Shown in pieces: positions 5,838 to 7,370 of a DNA stretch of 7,370 nt. The notes under the pieces are model-generated. The model did not search any database and was not told the origin of the DNA. It saw only the letters and a program-made list of their open reading frames with translations. Position 1 is the first letter of the stretch. Each line of letters starts with the position of its first letter. Origin of the DNA: Acidobacteriaceae bacterium (GTDB lineage: Bacteria > Acidobacteriota > Terriglobia > Terriglobales > Acidobacteriaceae); assembly GCA_030040395.1 (NCBI GenBank), contig JASHTU010000640.1, positions 1 through 7,370 of the forward strand, read 5' to 3'. The translations under genes and the position numbers were made by a program.

Positions 5838-6548
5838 TTGCTGAACAAAACCATTTCGGTCCGCATTGATGGCGAATTGATCACTGCGCAGGAGGGACAA
5901 ACCATCCTGGAAGTGGCGCGCGCCAACGGAAGAGAGATCCCGACGCTCTGTTATCTCAAGGGACTCAGTGCAGTGGGCGCTTGCCGCGTGTGCGTTGTCG
6001 AGCTCGCCGGCACGGATCGCCTGTTGCCTGCCTGCACCACGCCTATGCAGGAAGGCATGTCGATCGTCACCGACTCAGCCAAGCTGGAGCTTTACCGGCG
6101 TATGGCGGTGGAGCTGTTGATGGTGGAGCGCAATCACATCTGCTCCTCCTGCGTTTCGAACGGGCACTGCGAGCTGCAATCGCTGGCGCAGGCATTGGGC
6201 GTGACGCACGTTCGCTACGCGTACAACAATCCGCGGCTGGCGGTGGATATGAGCCATCCGCGATTTGTTCTCGACCACAACCGCTGCATTCTGTGCACGC
6301 GCTGCGTGCGGGCGTGCGCGGAGCTGGAAGGCGCACATGTATGGGAGGTGGCCTCGCGCGGGATTTACTCGCGGATTGTCAGCGACCTGAAGGACGAGTG
6401 GGGCGAAGCGAGCAACTGCACCGGATGCGGCAAGTGCGTGCAGGCGTGCCCGACGGGGGCGCTGGCGGAAAAGGGATTTGCGGTGCATGAAATGGCGAAA
6501 GAGAGCGGGAAGATCAGCCGGTTGGCCGGGCAGAGGGCGAGGACGTAA
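5838..6548 (+). CDS. hoxU: HoxU-like Fe-S subunit of NAD(P)H diaphorase
   Basis: This 236-residue electron-transfer subunit matches HoxU of bidirectional hydrogenases in length and motif order, and equals the N-terminal third of NuoG. Residues 1-80 are a plant-type [2Fe-2S] ferredoxin with Cys38, Cys49, Cys52 and Cys66 (IPTLCYLKG, GACRVCVVE, LLPACTTP). Residues 81-125 carry the His-Cys [4Fe-4S] site (His100, Cys102, Cys105, Cys111, in NHICSSCVSNGHCELQ). Residues 138-215 are a two-[4Fe-4S] domain with Cys150, 153, 156, 160 and Cys194, 197, 200, 204 (CILCTRCVRAC and CTGCGKCVQACP). The phrase EGAHVWEVASRG is characteristic of HoxU. All expected ligands are present. In hydrogenases HoxU links the HoxEF diaphorase to HoxYH; here no hydrogenase gene is adjacent, so its acceptor may be the GltD-like part of the preceding fusion, ferredoxin, or an enzyme encoded elsewhere. 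It starts 28 bases after the fusion gene and is last in the operon. Confidence 0.93.
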   Translation: MLNKTISVRIDGELITAQEGQTILEVARANGREIPTLCYLKGLSAVGACRVCVVELAGTDRLLPACTTPMQEGMSIVTDSAKLELYRRMAVELLMVERNHICSSCVSNGHCELQSLAQALGVTHVRYAYNNPRLAVDMSHPRFVLDHNRCILCTRCVRACAELEGAHVWEVASRGIYSRIVSDLKDEWGEASNCTGCGKCVQACPTGALAEKGFAVHEMAKESGKISRLAGQRART

Positions 6549-6771
6549 TCCTGGCTGCGTGCTTTTGGCTTCCAGCCTCCTGGCTTCTAAGCCGCGGTGG
6601 TCGAGCAAGGTGCAAGTGCGGCAAGTCAAGCCCTGATCCTAGTTCCCGGTTTGGTTTGAGTTTTGCGTAGCGGGCCTGCGCCGCTCACCGCTTGATTTGT
6701 CCGAACCAGCCTTGGCCCGTAGAATCTTGAGGAGGGCCGGCGGGGTTGGCCGCTTGGCTTCGCAGGCATCG
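6549..6771. other. Intergenic region between the operon and accA
   Basis: These 223 bases hold no substantial gene. Just after hoxU is a weak composite stem (GGCTT 6567-6571 with AAGCC 6589-6593, and CCAG 6572-6575 with CTGG 6580-6583) without a T-run, so it is at best a poor terminator. The motif TGGCTTC recurs three times (near 6566, 6581 and 6755). A strong AGGAGGG at 6730-6736 precedes a nine-codon reading frame. No clear promoter for accA was recognised. Confidence 0.45.
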
Positions 6772-6775
6772 ATGA
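6746..6775 (+). CDS. Possible nine-codon leader reading frame before accA
   Basis: TTG 6746 opens a frame encoding MAAWLRRHR and stops at TGA 6773-6775, overlapping the accA ATG as ATGA. AGGAGGG at 6730-6736 is placed 9 bases before it and is the best ribosome binding site in the region, whereas accA itself has only a weak AGG. The arrangement would permit translational coupling. A frame this short arises readily by chance, so this is tentative. Confidence 0.2.
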   Translation: MAAWLRRHR

Positions 6776-7370
6776 GCGAACAGGAAGCAGAGGTTTCCCT
6801 CCGGGCGCAAGCGGCGTCGCCGGCGTGGACACGGATTGAACGGGCGCGGCATCCGCAGCGGCCCTACCCCATGGAATTGATCGAGCGGATTTTCAGCGAT
6901 TTCAGCGAGATTCACGGCGATCGCGCCTTTGGCGACGACGAGGCCGTGGCGTGTGGGATGGCGCGCCTGGGTGGGGATGAGGTGATGGTGATCGGGAACC
7001 GCAAGGGCGGAACCACCAAGGAGCGAGTGCGGCGCAACTTCGGCATGCCGCATCCGGAGGGGTACAGGAAGGCGTTGCGGGCGATGAAGATTGCCCAGAA
7101 GTTCGGGCGGCCGGTGATCAGCTTCATCGACCTGCCAGGCGCGTATCCGGGACTGGGGGCGGAGGAGCGCGGGCAGGCGGAGGCGATTGCGCGGAACCTG
7201 CTGGAAATGTCGCGCCTGCGCGTGCCCACCATCTCAGTGATCAGCGGCGAGGGCGGTTCAGGCGGGGCGTTGGCGCTGGCGCTTTCAGACCGGGTGCTGA
7301 TTCTCGAAAACGCCCTTTATTTTGTGATTACGCCGGAGTCGTGCGCGGCGATCATGTGGCGCGACGCGGG
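6772..7370 (+). CDS. accA: Acetyl-CoA carboxylase carboxyltransferase subunit alpha, 5' part
   Basis: AccA and AccD form the carboxyltransferase that moves the carboxyl group from biotin-carrier protein to acetyl-CoA, giving malonyl-CoA for fatty acid synthesis in the cytoplasm. The gene runs off the right edge; 199 codons are present. Family motifs in order are ARHPQRPY (25-32), [17 protein letters not shown] (87-103), [18 protein letters not shown] (118-135) and the acyl-CoA/oxyanion loop [10 protein letters not shown] (159-168). Only 24 residues precede ARHPQRPY, against about 65-70 in E. coli, so the N-terminal helical region is largely missing. The frame stays open upstream of ATG 6772, but that sequence shows no helical family resemblance. 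Two normally very conserved stretches differ: GNRKGG where GHQKGR is usual, and YFVITPES where Y-S-V-I-S-P-E-G is usual. It may be a diverged paralogue of a standard AccA. No accD is visible. Confidence 0.92.
   Translation, partial: MSEQEAEVSLRAQAASPAWTRIERARHPQRPYPMELIERIFSDFSEIHGDRAFGDDEAVACGMARLGGDEVMVIGNRKGGTTKERVRRNFGMPHPEGYRKALRAMKIAQKFGRPVISFIDLPGAYPGLGAEERGQAEAIARNLLEMSRLRVPTISVISGEGGSGGALALALSDRVLILENALYFVITPESCAAIMWRDA

Noticed and set aside
6567..6593. Terminator after hoxU
   Set aside because: The paired segments are 4-5 bp with an uneven bulge and no T-run follows, so a terminator call is not supported.
1..7370. CRISPR array, tRNA, rRNA, phage or transposase genes
   Set aside because: No regularly spaced repeats, RNA gene sequences, integrase motifs or transposase motifs were seen on either strand.

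Overview
The window is GC-rich, densely coded bacterial DNA with every convincing gene on the + strand. The mix suggests an acidobacterium of the Solibacter/Bryobacter type or a similar high-GC environmental bacterium: a HoxEFU-type diaphorase, a separate AccA subunit and TTG/GTG starts behind strong GGAGG ribosome binding sites. This is an inference from gene style and not from a marker gene.

Layout. Bases 2-703 are the 3' part of an unrecognised gene whose acidic, Glu/Pro-rich tail continues in frame for 26 more codons past its TAA. Bases 704-1050 hold no convincing gene. Bases 1051-1692 encode a small secreted protein resembling HtaA-type beta-rich surface proteins. A perfect 13-bp hairpin follows it at 1713-1748. 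Bases 1693-2096 otherwise lack a gene but contain a long imperfect hairpin (1819-1928) with 16-bp perfect arms, lying in the probable leader of the next operon.

The core of the window is a three-gene operon, 2097-6548. It encodes a HoxE/NuoE-like [2Fe-2S] subunit, a 1054-residue fusion of a HoxF/NuoF-type NADH-FMN subunit with a complete GltD/NfnB-type FAD-NAD(P) module, and a HoxU-type multi-cluster ferredoxin subunit. The first two genes overlap by ATGA and the third follows after 28 bases, so they are probably co-transcribed and made in matched amounts. Together they form a soluble diaphorase-like complex. NADH would give electrons to FMN in the fusion, and Fe-S clusters would carry them through HoxE and HoxU. 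The extra flavin module offers a second pyridine-nucleotide site, so transhydrogenation (NADH/NADPH, possibly with ferredoxin) is a reasonable hypothesis. No hydrogenase genes (hoxY/hoxH), formate dehydrogenase or membrane Nuo genes are visible next to it.

After 223 bases the window ends inside accA, the carboxyltransferase alpha subunit of acetyl-CoA carboxylase. It lacks most of the usual N-terminal helical region, has substitutions in conserved motifs, and may be preceded by a nine-codon leader reading frame.
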